Shown piece by piece: positions 1 to 9,780 of a stretch of 64,000 nt of DNA (positions are counted from its first letter, which is position 1; each line of letters begins with the position of its first letter). The stretch covers positions 3,433,501 through 3,497,500 of the forward strand of contig NC_064233.1 in assembly GCF_023101765.2 (NCBI RefSeq), in the 5' to 3' direction. The notes under the pieces were generated by a model, which saw only the letters and a list, made by a program, of their open reading frames with translations, ran no database searches and had not been told where the DNA came from. Made by a program: the position numbers and the translations under genes. The stretch comes from Spodoptera frugiperda. Its lineage: Eukaryota > Arthropoda > Insecta > Lepidoptera > Noctuidae.

Positions 1-1200
1 TCTAGTCCAACAGCATGTCAAGGTGTCAGACACAAGTCCAAGTCAGTAAACGAAACGCGACATTCCACACATGTACACAATCCTGTACTGGAGATATTTT
101 AAAAGGACTCACACCTAAATTCGAGCACATTACAAACGCTGACAGAGTTTTCTTCAATCTACAGCATATCAAAGTGTAAATCCAAAATAAGCGACATGCT
201 TAAAGAATGTGTAACGTAGAAATAAATCTAGATAATTATAAGACGGAATAAAAGCAGTGATACACGTTGCGTGGGGAAATTACACAGTACTGGCAATATA
301 ACTACGTGCCTGTATGTCTCGATAGTTGAATGATAAATGTCATATTGGAAAGAACATAGTCATAGAGGAAATTTCACGGATCTGAGTAAACTTCAATTAT
401 AACCATCGCGACCGTTTTAAACTACAGCCTGAGCTGTAGGGCTAGTCAAGAAACATCAAACCGCTGTTGCGGAGTTCAAGACTGACGCTGCTCTATAGCA
501 ACATAGGAAGAACAAATCATAAGAAAGGCTCTATACAGACTACTCAATCCAGTAAAGCAGAGACTGAGCTGAGTAGTAGGGTCTTGTCTTGTGTCGCTTC
601 GCAAACCAGGCGATAGTGGTGTATACTACAACGGTCAGCGAATACTATTTTCAATCTGATGAAACGAGTACTTCGTGTTCGATTTGCAGCACGTTAAGTA
701 CGTTACGTTACTAAAACAGATTACGCGACATATATAAATATACCTGATAGACTTAATTTGGTTAAAATAACTAAAATCTTGCTCTAACGAACTAGATATG
801 AGTAGGATTACATTTGCTCATGGCATTAAGTCCACCTTATGTACAAGTTTTTGTGCACGGTTTGTGCATGAATGGTCAAAAATAACCTATAATGGAAAAT
901 AATAAAACACAAATACCAAATACAAATGATACTCAAGATATGGGAATGACGAGTGATGCAGTTCAGTCTAATAGAACTACATCATTACAGTGTTAGACCA
1001 GAACCAGAGCCGAAGAATATGCTGATACCGTTGACAGCACATCAAAGTAACCTGTGGTAATACAAAGTATAGAAACAAACGTAGACGAATTTAAGCAGCG
1101 ATGTATGGACATCATGTAGTACAAACGATAAATTATACTCAAGATATGGGAACGACGAGTGATGCAGTTCCGACTAACAGAACTACTTACAGTGAAGTAT
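1..1200 (+). repeat. Array modules M6, M11 and box C repeats
   Basis: No gene is supported here. The first bases contain box A (10-24), then the M6 stretch with tactggagatatttt, a second box A variant near 162, and a stretch with aaataaatctagataatta shared with 7.98, 20.66, 28.74, 45.84 and 62.53 kb. A box D variant (acggatctgagtaaac) lies near 377, M11 follows, and another box A variant (gcagcacgttaag) lies near 685. Two box C copies (gatactcaagatatggg) occur near 930 and 1138. The start is the continuation of an M1-M6 junction seen whole at 20.4 and 63.55 kb, so the window opens inside the array. Confidence 0.8.
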
Positions 1201-1671
1201 AAAAACATATATTTTTTGCTGTGGCAACACTGGGGTAAACAGCTGGTTTGTTGCTGTCCGTGTTATTTTTTTAATAATTAATGTTTATTTGCATATTATT
1301 CCCTAAATCCATCTCAACACTGAGGAAATATAAAATATATAGTGTATACTATAAAGTTTTCCCATTTTTAAAGTAATTTTTGTGAAATTGGTGAAGTTAC
1401 CGGCGTAAGGAATTTGCTAAACTGTCATCTCAATATCAGGTAAAATATTGTATAATTTGAACGAAATAGGCTATTTTGCGTTATAATAATCGTATTTACA
1501 ACGATATCACTAAATAAAACTCAAGTATAAGGCCTGATAAGTTAAAAATATTTTGCGGTTGCTGACACAACTCCTTTATTTGAAACTACTTAACTTTTCT
1601 AGCAGTTTTCTTCAATTTCTCATATTATTAATATAATTTCCATCTTACTGTCTCTTTCTCTAACTTCCAAT
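1201..1671. other. AT-rich spacer, no gene seen
   Basis: This stretch is AT-rich and lacks the array boxes. It begins with a T-run followed by gtggcaacactgggg, and a very similar string occurs at 7.55 kb after a longer T-run, so both may be ends of the same dispersed element. It leads directly into the coiled-coil reading frame at 1672 and may be its 5' flank, since the last bases (tactgtctctttctc) match the 5' flank of the related copy at 53.73 kb. Confidence 0.5.
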
Positions 1672-1938
1672 ATGATTCTCACTCGCAAAGCCCCCGGTCT
1701 CCAAGAGAAGTCAAAACTCAACCTGGCTTTGAGTGAACTGAAGGCTTCAAAGGAGTTGTGTGATCAACTACTGAAGGAAAGAAATGACAATGAGAGGGAA
1801 TTCTTAGACGTTTTAAATAGTAATAGAAAGCTGAAATGTGAAATGGTTCAGTTACATATTCAACACACTAAAGCCATTGAGGATAGGGATAGGCTCCAAT
1901 TCGTTGTGGACAATTATGTTAGACTGGCCAACAAATGA
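1672..1938 (+). pseudogene. MILTRK coiled-coil family, N-terminal fragment
   Basis: The 88-residue frame begins MILTRK and is rich in Lys, Glu, Leu and Gln in heptad-like spacing (for example LALSELKASKELCDQLLKER), so a coiled coil is likely. A close copy starts at 53757 and continues further. I recognise the family as a multicopy lepidopteran protein of unknown role whose C-terminus carries a VTIDLT motif, but this copy ends after about 85 residues at array sequence. A box D (acggacctaagtagcaggg) begins about 15 bases after the stop. I consider it a captured 5' fragment, although the 5' flank is shared with the other copy and it could be transcribed. Confidence 0.65.
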
Positions 1939-2493
1939 CATTCGAAGTAGCAGGACGGACCTAAGTAGCAGGGAGGTAGACTAGTTGACGATTTCCCCGC
2001 ACTCTTTCACTTAACATTTAGCATAAATGTAAAGCTTTACTTTAGATGAGGAAATGGAGTTTACATAGATATACGAAAATAATCGGTAAAGTACAAGGAC
2101 CTTTGGGCTTGTCACTTCGGGACAACTTAATACATACTTTTTAACATCGGAAACCACCTACATATGCATATATGTAAGTACCTAATCCAAATGCTAAAGA
2201 ATTCATCGGACCTGAGAAGCAATCTAGTTCTGCAAATATTACACGTAACTATTAACACTGGGAGGTTCGGTTTGATGGGACTGGTAATCACAACGGTGAC
2301 GATGACGTAGACACAAACTGCATCACATGCAGAGGTATGGACGATACTCAAGATATCAAATTAAAGTTAATCTATAGTCTATCCACTTCTGCATTATAGA
2401 AGCAGGCGTTGTAAATGAGTACTTCGTATTTGACTTACAGCACGTTAAGGTACTAACACATAGTACGCGACATATATAAAACTATCTGAGAGA
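1939..2493 (+). repeat. Array modules with box D, box C and box A
   Basis: Box D lies near 1953 and is followed by gaggtagactagtt, shared with 8.48 and 47.41 kb. A cacatatatgcatatatg-type stretch and ctgagaagcaatctagttctgc recur at 62.59-62.66 kb. Box C (gatactcaagatatc) is near 2342 and box A (acagcacgttaaggt) near 2438. The bases from 2438 to 2493 are the standard leader of the kinase module, with tatataaaactatctgagag just before the kinase ATG. No independent gene is visible. Confidence 0.75.
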
Positions 2494-2841
2494 ATGCAGG
2501 GATATATAATGGAATACGTGCCTCATGAAGTGTACAATATAATACTTACAGTAAAAGCTTGCCACAGGAAGAAAACAACCTCAGATATAACTTATGCAAT
2601 ATTTCAAATATTAATATTATTGATACCAACAATTATGTTGGTAAAAATGTATTATATGACGAAAGATAGGTATTATCTTTCTCGTTATTATTTAAGACGA
2701 ATAGCAGTGTCGCTATCATATTTTATTAGAATAACAGCCAAGAACTTGGCTAAACAGGTTGCTCCTATTGAGCAACCTTCTAATATTGACTTAAATAATA
2801 ATGCAACATCAAATGTTGATATCTCTAATAATTTAAATTAA
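2494..2841 (+). pseudogene. Chimeric ORF: kinase start fused to LINE-like tail
   Basis: The first 16-17 residues (MQGYIMEYVPHEVYNI) match the kinase fragments at 11034, 15789, 34666 and 43391. After acaatata the sequence leaves the kinase and continues in an unrelated open frame to residue 115. That part has a hydrophobic segment (ILILLIPTIMLV) followed by a basic region and an Asn-rich end. It runs into a LINE endonuclease region, so the tail is probably 5' LINE sequence, perhaps the end of its ORF1. The fusion is visible directly; the LINE origin of the tail is inferred from position. Confidence 0.55.
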
Positions 2842-3360
2842 AAAGCAAGACAATAGAGACATCCTCTTGCATATTTAACAGTAATATCAATCTGGTACAC
2901 CAAAATATTCAAGGTTTTATGAGTAAGGAATTAGAAATATAATTATTTTTAAACTGTAATAATGTTGACATTTGTGCATTACTGAGCATTGGCTGAAATC
3001 CCATCAGCTAATGTTCAATTTTGGTAATCATCAGATTGGTAGCTCGTTCAGCAGAGAAAACGCTATACATGGTGGTTCACTAATTTTAATAAATAACAAA
3101 CTTAAATTTAAAGAACGCAAGGATACGAGTATAGTTAGTTACTCTGTTGATGTACTATTGAAATAGCCTGTGTGGAATTAGAGCGGTTTATTGTTTTAAG
3201 TGTATATAGACCACCTACTGATTTGTATGACTGTTTTGAAACAGTATTAGATGAAGTATTAAATAAACTCAGCAGTTCAAATAAATTCATCATTACTTGT
3301 GGCGATTTTAATGTAACTTTGTTGGAAAATTCTAGTTTACTGAATAAATATCTGATGTTT
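2842..3360 (+). pseudogene. CR1-type LINE endonuclease fragment
   Basis: Interrupted frames encode pieces of an apurinic-type endonuclease of a non-LTR retrotransposon: CITEHWLKSHQL, GGSLILINN, YRPPTDLYDCFETVLDE and the GDFNV catalytic-region motif. The last part is nearly identical to 30235-30340, so both belong to one LINE family. The frame is broken near 2960-2980 and again near 3166. After about 3360 the sequence switches to array sequence (gctaaggcaaaatgtggag), shared with 17.54, 21.63, 59.25 and 62.28 kb. There is no reverse transcriptase here. Confidence 0.8.
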
Positions 3361-3650
3361 ATGCATGTGAGAATAGCTAAGGCAAAATGTGGAGAAACTG
3401 TAAACTTCGTTAACACCTATATTTCTGTACCCATGTTTGCAATTGAATAAATTAATTTAATTTAAGTAGCGATGTATGGACATCGTGTAGCACAAACTAC
3501 AAGTGATACTCAAGATAGTATTAAGAAGCTAGTCGCGGCAGGGAGTACGGTGGACGCGCAGGATCGACTTGCCAACTGTTAATCCACTACAGCACATCAA
3601 AGTACAAATCTAAAGTAAAGTAAACGACATACACAAAACTCGAGTGTGGT
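3361..3650 (+). repeat. Array linker with box C and box A
   Basis: This contains the aaatgtggagaaactgtaaac module, a gcgatgtatggacatcgtgtag stretch, box C (gatactcaagatagt, near 3510) and box A (acagcacatcaaagt, near 3592). The stretch before box A (gatcgacttgccaactgtt) also precedes the M3 module at 11.73 kb. No gene is seen. Confidence 0.75.
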
Positions 3651-4040
3651 TTGCAGTTCATGATACAGAGCCGTGATAGTGGTGTAGTGCCAAAGTTCGC
3701 GCAAATCAAGCCTGTAAAGTGCATTCGGGGTTACGAGAAATTCTTCCGCGTCGCGAGCGAGAAACTCCTACGTCACGCAATCTCGGACTACCGGCGCAAA
3801 CTAGTGTTTACTAATAATCGTGTGTACGAGTTACACCTGCAGTTATCGCGGGCGTTGGATGTTGGGTTATGGAATGTGTTGGATGCGATGACGTACAACC
3901 GTAGACAAAGCATCGGGGAAAGCACTACACGTAGGCAAAATGATAAAAAAAAATGTAACTGCCGAGAAACTGCATCTATTATCGAGCTGGAAAATCAAAG
4001 AGCCCAAAGAAATATAGATGGCTCTAATAAAGTGGTGTAG
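3651..4040 (+). CDS. M3 ORF, 129 residues, unknown function
   Basis: I do not recognise this protein. It is basic, with segments such as IKPVKCIRGYEKFFRVASEK, LRHAISDYRRKL and LHLQLSRALDVGLWNVLDAM, and no clear signal peptide or membrane segment. A near-identical full-length copy lies at 16534-16923. A third at 11807 is cut short by a stop at residue 96, and shorter pieces are at 35437 and 42193. Two of the copies being fully open suggests either recent duplication or constraint. It lies just after a box A in every case and follows the kinase and linker modules at 11, 16 and 35 kb. It may be a fragment of an unidentified mobile element or host gene. Confidence 0.4.
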   Translation: MQFMIQSRDSGVVPKFAQIKPVKCIRGYEKFFRVASEKLLRHAISDYRRKLVFTNNRVYELHLQLSRALDVGLWNVLDAMTYNRRQSIGESTTRRQNDKKKCNCRETASIIELENQRAQRNIDGSNKVV

Positions 4041-5250
4041 ATAGTCGAACCGAAATTCGGTAAAATATAGTCCATGTGTACACAGGTTTAAGTGAAGGTT
4101 TCTCAGAGCTACAACATGTCAAGGTCTTAGACACAAGTCCAAGTCTGTAAACGAAATGTGACGTTCTACACATAATTGGAGTCGTTATTCAGGGCATTTC
4201 ATTATAGATATTTTAAATCTGATAAAACAGTTGTAAATTGAAACCATTAGAAACACATTGTCTTACTAAAATAAACGGAATATTGAAATAATATTTATTG
4301 TGAGAACCAAGAAGAAAGAAAGATGTATTTGTTTCATCATGTTGTTGTAAACGACAACTGAAATGTACTGATAGGTATATTATACATGTACAAATGCGAC
4401 GGAGCTGAGTACGTACCACGACACTGGAGACGCCACTGTGTGACTGTGACGGACCTGAGTAGCACGCTAGTTCTGCAAATATTACACGTAACTATTTCTA
4501 CGTGAAACGACAACTGAAACAGGAAAAATTACTTAAACGGATCTAAGGAAAATCAATGCATCGTGATTGTTTAAACCTTCCGACAGCCGTCGTTACAGGT
4601 ACAATTGGGAACGACAATGAAAATGAAAGGACTCAAGGAGAGAAAGGTGACCCTAATAAAGTGATGCAAATAGATAAATCGAAATTTGGTAAAAGAAAGT
4701 ACACAGGTGTGGTGTTTGATCAGATTACAGCACGTCAATGTCTTAGCTATATTGTAAGGGATATAAAGATGTTTATATTATTATGAAAAAAAAATTGCGC
4801 TGGACCTCGAGCCGCTAACTAGGGGTAATGCACTGCAGCAGACACACGGAGAAGAATTCAGCAAACAGATAAAAAATGTACATCAGTGAGTTCCAGAACT
4901 AAGAAATGTAAGGGATCTACAACAGATCATGTCATTAGAAAATAAGGATTATTAACTTATGATCCCAAGAGATCTCAGTGTTTTCGGTGCAAGCGACATA
5001 AGCGAATGATTCAAAAACTAAATTATTGGAGAATTCAGTTATATCGGAGATATACTCAAGATATGGGAACTGTACACCAGTAATACAGTGCAAGCTATGA
5101 TTTACAGCATCACATACAAGTGCTACCAGAATCTGGTGTACCAAAATTGTGCTTTGAACTTTTTAATAATAAGCTTAATAAGTGGCTTGCTCAGTACTAC
5201 AGCATGTCAAGGTCTTGAACACAAGTCCAAGTCTGTAAACACAGTAATGG
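4041..5250 (+). repeat. Array modules between M3 and transposase
   Basis: Box A variants occur near 4111 (acaacatgtcaaggt), 4727 and 5199. Box D variants occur near 4396 (acggagctgagtacg) and 4449. A piece at 4552-4600 matches 8.21 and 47.13 kb (atgcatcgtgattgtttaaac). M9 starts near 4790 and box C (atactcaagatatggg) is near 5053. The 76-residue frame at 4556-4786 begins like the 8165 frame (MHRDCLNL) but diverges. I see no gene that stands apart from the array. Confidence 0.7.
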
Positions 5251-5840
5251 GTGCGCAGATATGCGGAGACGGGTGGAATTGAAAATTGCCGAGCTGGGCC
5301 GAAACCGAAGGCAAATTCATCTGCTCGGCACTACGACATCGTAGCCAGGCACAAGGCTGATCCGTTTCTTTCAACGTGCACTACAGCAACGGCACTCGAT
5401 GTCTGCACGCAAACTATAAGGAGGCACCTGCATTTTGCTGGTTTAAGGTGCAGGAAGCCAGCCAAAAAGATACTTTTATCAAGAATGCACCAGGAACAGC
5501 GATTAAATTTTGCCAGAAATTTTATAAATTTTGATTGGGAAAATAATGTAGTCATATTTACCGACGAAAAGACTTTCAAGTCGGATAAGGATGGGCGTAA
5601 AATATTGTGGAGAAAGATACAAAAAATGCAACCTCCTTGCAGGACCAGTGGTCGTATTACTGTTACCGGTATTGCCGAGCTGGGCCGAAACCGAAGGCAA
5701 ATTCATCTGCTCGGCACTACGACATCGTAGCCAGGCACAAGGCTGATCCGTTTCTTTCAACGTGCACTACAGCAACGGCACTCGATGTCTCCACGCAAAC
5801 TATAAGGAGGCACCTGCATTTTGCTGGTTTAAAACAAAAC
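5251..5840 (+). pseudogene. Tc1-like transposase, N-terminal part with internal duplication
   Basis: This encodes the DNA-binding and first catalytic part of a Tc1/mariner-type DDE transposase: a GPKPKANSSARHYDIV segment, helix-turn-helix-like TQTIRRHLHFAGLR, and FTDEKTF holding the first catalytic Asp. Near 5670 the reading jumps back to the beginning (attgccgagctgggccg) and repeats about 150 bases, giving a tandem partial duplication. The copy at 22743 continues past that point without the jump. The second and third catalytic residues are missing here, so this copy cannot encode a working enzyme. Confidence 0.85.
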
Positions 5841-6165
5841 AGAAACATTACAGAGCAGATGGGGAACACATAAAACATGTTGTGGAATCAAGCTACGGAG
5901 CTGAGTAGCAGGGAGACACCAAGAGGTGTTTTGAACGGCAGGAGTGGGAGGTAAGTGCACGACCAAGAGCCACCGATGCCGGTCAAAAGAAATCTGAACC
6001 TGAATTAAAAACATCCAGATTAAAGAAAATTAAAGAGAGCAACGTCTGTACTCATGACAGATTCAAGTGACAGAGTCTCAGAGCTACAGCATGTCAAGGT
6101 CTTAGACGAAGTCCATAAACGAAGCGACATCCTACATATAATTGAAGTCGTTATTTGGGGTGTGG
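5841..6165 (+). repeat. Array linker with box D and box A
   Basis: Box D (acggagctgagtagcaggg) lies near 5894 and box A (acagcatgtcaaggt) near 6087, followed by the usual gcgacatcctacatataattg. An adjacent piece (gtcaaaagaaatctgaacctgaa) recurs at 41.15 and 59.96 kb. A 98-residue frame opened at 6054 continues into the integrase fragment below. Confidence 0.7.
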
Positions 6166-6349
6166 CGACCTATTCTTCTTCTAAGGCATACTCTGGTCCA
6201 CACAAGGTCATCGAGCGAGGGGACAAGGTGTACAAGATTGTGGTAAACGGTAAACAGGTTACAGTATCGATAGACCGTATTAAGCCGGCCTTCATACTGC
6301 GTGACCCAGACACTCCATACACACCACCTACCACAAACATGGGCAGATA
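6166..6349 (+). pseudogene. Gypsy-type integrase C-terminal fragment
   Basis: The translated segment YSGPHKVIERGDKVYKIV and the following VSIDRIKPAFIL are typical of the C-terminal tail of Ty3/gypsy-type retrotransposon integrases. About 55 residues are present and end near the sequence TPPTTNMGR. No catalytic core or reverse transcriptase is nearby, so this is a small captured fragment. It sits between the gtcgttatttgggg end of an array module and the gcagataaag form of box A that starts M5, which is the same place where other copies have short unrelated sequence. Confidence 0.75.
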
Positions 6350-7260
6350 AAGTTGTCGCGAAGAAAAGTAGGCGACATACATAAACTTTGTTTGGCTTTT
6401 TTGGCTGGTAGAAAATACCTACGGCATTAAGCCCACCTTTGTACACATTGATGTGCATAAAGAGTATAATAAATAATAAATAAATAAACAACGTGTGGCG
6501 AAGTAACACTGACTATAAGACCGAATTAAGACAACGATACACAGATGTCATGTTCAGACAATACCCTGTTTAATATCGCCAACTAACATGATAAAGACAT
6601 CAGAAATGCTGTAAAAAGCTAAGGATATTTATGAGAAAATTAACGGACCTGAGTAGCAGAGAGATAGATAGATTCTACAACGAGCCTTACTTGTTCTACA
6701 GGGCATCAATATAAGAATAGAAGTCAAGGAAACACTTAAACCGCGTGCCTCACTACAACTGCGAGTATAGATAGTGGAAGCTATCAATTCACACATGAGA
6801 GCCCACACTCGACAACTGACGACTATGGTGGACATCATGACATGAACTCGTGCCACTAACATTGGTGACAGTTACAAGAAGCAAACAAAACGAAAATCAA
6901 CTACAAATGGGTTCTACAGCACATCAAGGTGATATATAAGTAATTCGTACTAAGTCATAGTGTACACGAAATATCTTTGATGTAGAAATGAACATAAAGA
7001 AAGAGTCTGTAACTTCCAATCCACATTTCACAATTTCTGTGGAAGTTCCTTATTGTACGAATGGAAGGTATTACTGACTCGCACCATTTTGTTAAACGTA
7101 CAAAAACAGTTGTGAGGATAGTGCCTAATGTAAACAACTTGAGGAGCAATACACGACAAAGAGCCACCTATACCATTAATAACCAGAAGAGGAAAAATAC
7201 TCCAGGAAGGGTAGCAGGTGGAAAGACATAGCAAATATTGCACGGAATATTGTCTACGTA
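6350..7260 (+). repeat. M5 module, copy 1
   Basis: The module begins with the box A homologue gcagataaag, then aaaagtaggcgacatacat, interrupted here by about 90 extra bases. It continues with box D near 6643 (acggacctgagtagcagag), gagagcccacactcg, a variable stretch at about 6858-6915, box A at 6916-6930, and caatttctgtggaag. It ends with box E at 7152-7168. Minus-strand frames of 70-77 residues in it are stop-limited shadows of this repeat and recur in other copies. No gene is supported. Confidence 0.8.
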
Positions 7261-8160
7261 CCTATTAACAAACATACGTCTCACAATATGTGTGGCACAC
7301 TCAGCATAAAAGTGTGAAATAATAGCTTAAATAGCACCGCTAGACCCAATCAAAATAAACTACATAATATTAAACCAAGATATGGACTATGTTCAGTGTT
7401 GTACAGCATGTCAAGGTGTTAGACACAAGTCCAAGTCCGTAAATGGAAAGTAAGATTCCACACATGAACCAAACAGAATATATAAAGCGTTTCAATAGAA
7501 AACCCTGTCGTTCTCAAGTGATCCATCTGTGATGAACAATTTTTTTTTTGCTTTGGCAACACTGGGAGCCGGTTGTATTAGAAACTTCCTCCTAGATAAT
7601 TTAATAAAATTAATTAATTGTAATTGTTTAAACCCAATAACTTATTGTTAATTAGTTAAATATAGTAATTAATTATTGTGTGTAAGTATTTTAGTGGAAT
7701 TTTACGGCAAAAATAAACAAATAAATGTTAATTGTGATCACGATTTGACAACCTGTCAAAGGAACAACGACGGTGGATTTGAAATCATAAAACCAGGGGA
7801 GTATTGTGTTTTTCTTGTATTTATACTGTTAGAATTATAGTTAACGAAGTACTGTGTGGCTGTAATTGTAATACAAACCCCGCATACAAGTTTACCCTAC
7901 TCAATTCTTTGAGTAAGGTTCCGTACACATCGGCACCGTTTATGTCTCCACATACATAAAACATCTGTAACGTAGAAATAAATCTAGATAATTATAAGAC
8001 GGAATGGAAGCAGTGATACACGTTGTGTAGGGAAGTTCCGCAGTACTGGCAATACAACTACGTGTCCGTATATGTGGGTAGTTGAATCACAGAAACAGTA
8101 TTACCGACATCATCGCAGAGCGGATCTGAGTAACTTTGTCAATTAAATCTATTGTGAATC
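7261..8160 (+). repeat. Array module with a possible inserted AT-rich element
   Basis: Box A is at 7403-7417 with the standard agacacaagtccaag continuation, matching 24.41 and 39.43 kb. From about 7540 to 7960 the sequence is unlike the neighbouring array, beginning with a T-run and tttggcaacactggg. The related 24.4-24.6 and 39.4-39.6 kb copies lack it, so it may be an insertion. After 7960 the aaataaatctagataatta module resumes, followed by a box D variant near 8125 (gcggatctgagtaac). Confidence 0.6.
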
Positions 8161-8164
8161 TGTC

Positions 8165-8398
8165 ATGGAAACAAGACAAACGACTGAAACGGATCTAAGT
8201 AACGTTGAAAATCAAATGCATCGTGATTGTTTAAACCTTGCAACAGCCGTCGTTACAGGTAATACTAAACAAGTGGGAACGACTGTCTACATCAACCACA
8301 GCAACAATGTTGTACACGTGTGGACACGGACAGATCATGACGAAGAACTAAAACTCTGTAGTAGTCATAAGTGTTTAGAGTTCCGAAACTTTCTCTAG
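8165..8398 (+). CDS. Hypothetical 77-residue ORF, box D in frame
   Basis: The frame includes box D read as TDLSN, then MHRDCLNLATAVVTG and a segment with VHVWTRTDHDEELKLC. A second copy at 47066-47314 is almost identical from TDLSN on, but has a different N-terminal sequence 5' of box D. A third partial copy at 4556 diverges after TAVVTG. I do not recognise a family. The conserved open frame could be chance over a short length. Confidence 0.3.
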   Translation: METRQTTETDLSNVENQMHRDCLNLATAVVTGNTKQVGTTVYINHSNNVVHVWTRTDHDEELKLCSSHKCLEFRNFL

Positions 8399-8930
8399 TA
8401 TTTCACTAGAAAACTCCGTTGGTTCAACGTGTTTATGATAGACTGGCCAACAATTGACATTCCACGGACGGACCTAAGTAGCAGGGAGGTAGACTAGTTC
8501 ACGGTTTCACCTGCACTCTGCACCTCATCTCTTCGTCATCTTCATACAGCACATCAAGGTGTAAAATCTAAAGTAGACGAAATTACATAAAATAATCCTT
8601 ACTAAAGATCTATTTAAGAGAACCAGTATACATACATACCGTATATATGTAGGCATGTTCGTTGAAACAACTGACATGCTGCGAATTCGTGGAAACAACC
8701 GACTATAATACTGGCAGAATTTTCTTCGATCTACATCACGTCAAAGTGTAGAAATCTAAAACACATGCTTTAATATTGTCAGAAATCATTATAAGGCACT
8801 TTAAAAGCTGAACTTGACTATGAGGTTACTGTTCGCGGCGATACTAGTGGAGATTCGGTTAACGAACTACGGAAACAAATAGGCTATCTTCTATTTTACC
8901 TGCCGAGGACATTTTGGAATCTCATTTAGA
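8399..8930 (+). repeat. Array modules, box D and two box A copies
   Basis: Box D is near 8466 (acggacctaagtagcaggg), box A near 8549, and a box A variant (acatcacgtcaaagt) near 8731. The whole stretch is repeated with small changes at 47.32-47.70 kb. From about 8765 to 8930 I see unique sequence with a short frame only. Confidence 0.7.
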
Positions 8931-9510
8931 GTCGAGAGCGGAGCCATTCTTGGTTGCCACTTACTTACTTATCGGGGGAAGGCATGGCTATACAGGTCAC
9001 TTCTAACCTTTTTAGAAAGTCAGCAGTAAGTAGCGTTTGATATGTTGTCAGCCCCGGTATGTGTGTCGCAAGGAGCTGAACCAGTACCAGCCGGAGTCCC
9101 TGCTGTGCCGCGAGCGCACCTCCCCCTACACCAAGTAGCACGAGGAATCAAAACAGCGAGCTATTATTCACGTGAAAAATGTTCTCAAACGGACCTGAGC
9201 AGCAGTAGCGTGTTACACTATAACACTATATTCGTGCAACCACAACACGGGGAGGTGCAGAGTAAATTAAAACAACGTCAATCCTACCTACACTAATCTA
9301 ATTATGTAGCACAAATCGTATAGCACAGAGCGTACGAATCGATGGACATAAACAGCACATCAAGTATGTACATATACACCACAAGACGTTACAATACATC
9401 ACTTGATGCCAGGTGAAACCAAAGACGTTGAAATTACTGAATGAAGAAGAACAGCAGTAGATGCCACAATGCCAAAGGAGTAAGTGACCTGAGTAGCAAG
9501 GGAGACAGAA
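8931..9510 (+). repeat. M7 module, copy 1
   Basis: M7 begins with cttatcgggggaaggcatgg and includes ggagctgaaccagtaccag and gcgagcgcacctccccctac. In one frame this gives stop-interrupted ELNQYQPESLLCRERTSPYT, which looks like decayed coding sequence of an unrecognised gene. Box D (acggacctgagcagcag) is near 9192 and box A (acagcacatcaagta) near 9353. Copies are at 25.85, 36.35 and 47.80 kb, with a 3' part at 51.83 kb. The bases between the cacagagcg string and box A come in two different versions among copies. Confidence 0.75.
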
Positions 9511-9780
9511 TAGCTTACAGCTGACGAGTCACCCGTGGCGGTGAAACACCAGAAAAGATGCGGAACTCCATATAGACCACGTCGTCACCTTGACGTGCTG
9601 TAGACTGAAGAAGACTCTGCCAGCCGACGTCAGCTGTTCCCTCATCTTGAGTATCACTTGTAGGACGATGTGGTTTTCTATACAGTCTATAGAGTTCCGC
9701 AACTTTCTCTAGTATTCCACCGCGTCACTCTTTGGCTGTCAAGTCCCGTAGTACCTCAGTTAACCTATAACCAAGAATGC
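9511..9780 (-). pseudogene. M1 module, copy 1, ORF broken by a stop
   Basis: On the minus strand this matches the 79-residue M1 ORF, but the codon for Ser in the AKESRGG segment is TGA here (plus-strand tca at 9725-9727), so the frame is interrupted near its start. Box D, C and A homologues are read on the minus strand in that order. The plus-strand box D (gacctgagtagcaaggg) that precedes M1 lies just outside at 9487. Confidence 0.7.

Noticed and set aside
6132..6509. A 125-residue minus-strand frame over the integrase fragment
   Set aside because: It is the shadow of the plus-strand integrase piece and of array repeats, with no motif of its own.
6600..6930. Box D and box A as box D and ACA of snoRNA genes
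   Set aside because: CTGA in box D is preceded by constant acggac rather than directly by variable guide sequence, I could not find a C box (RTGATGA) at a fixed distance, and the hairpin-hinge-hairpin form expected before an ACA box is not evident.
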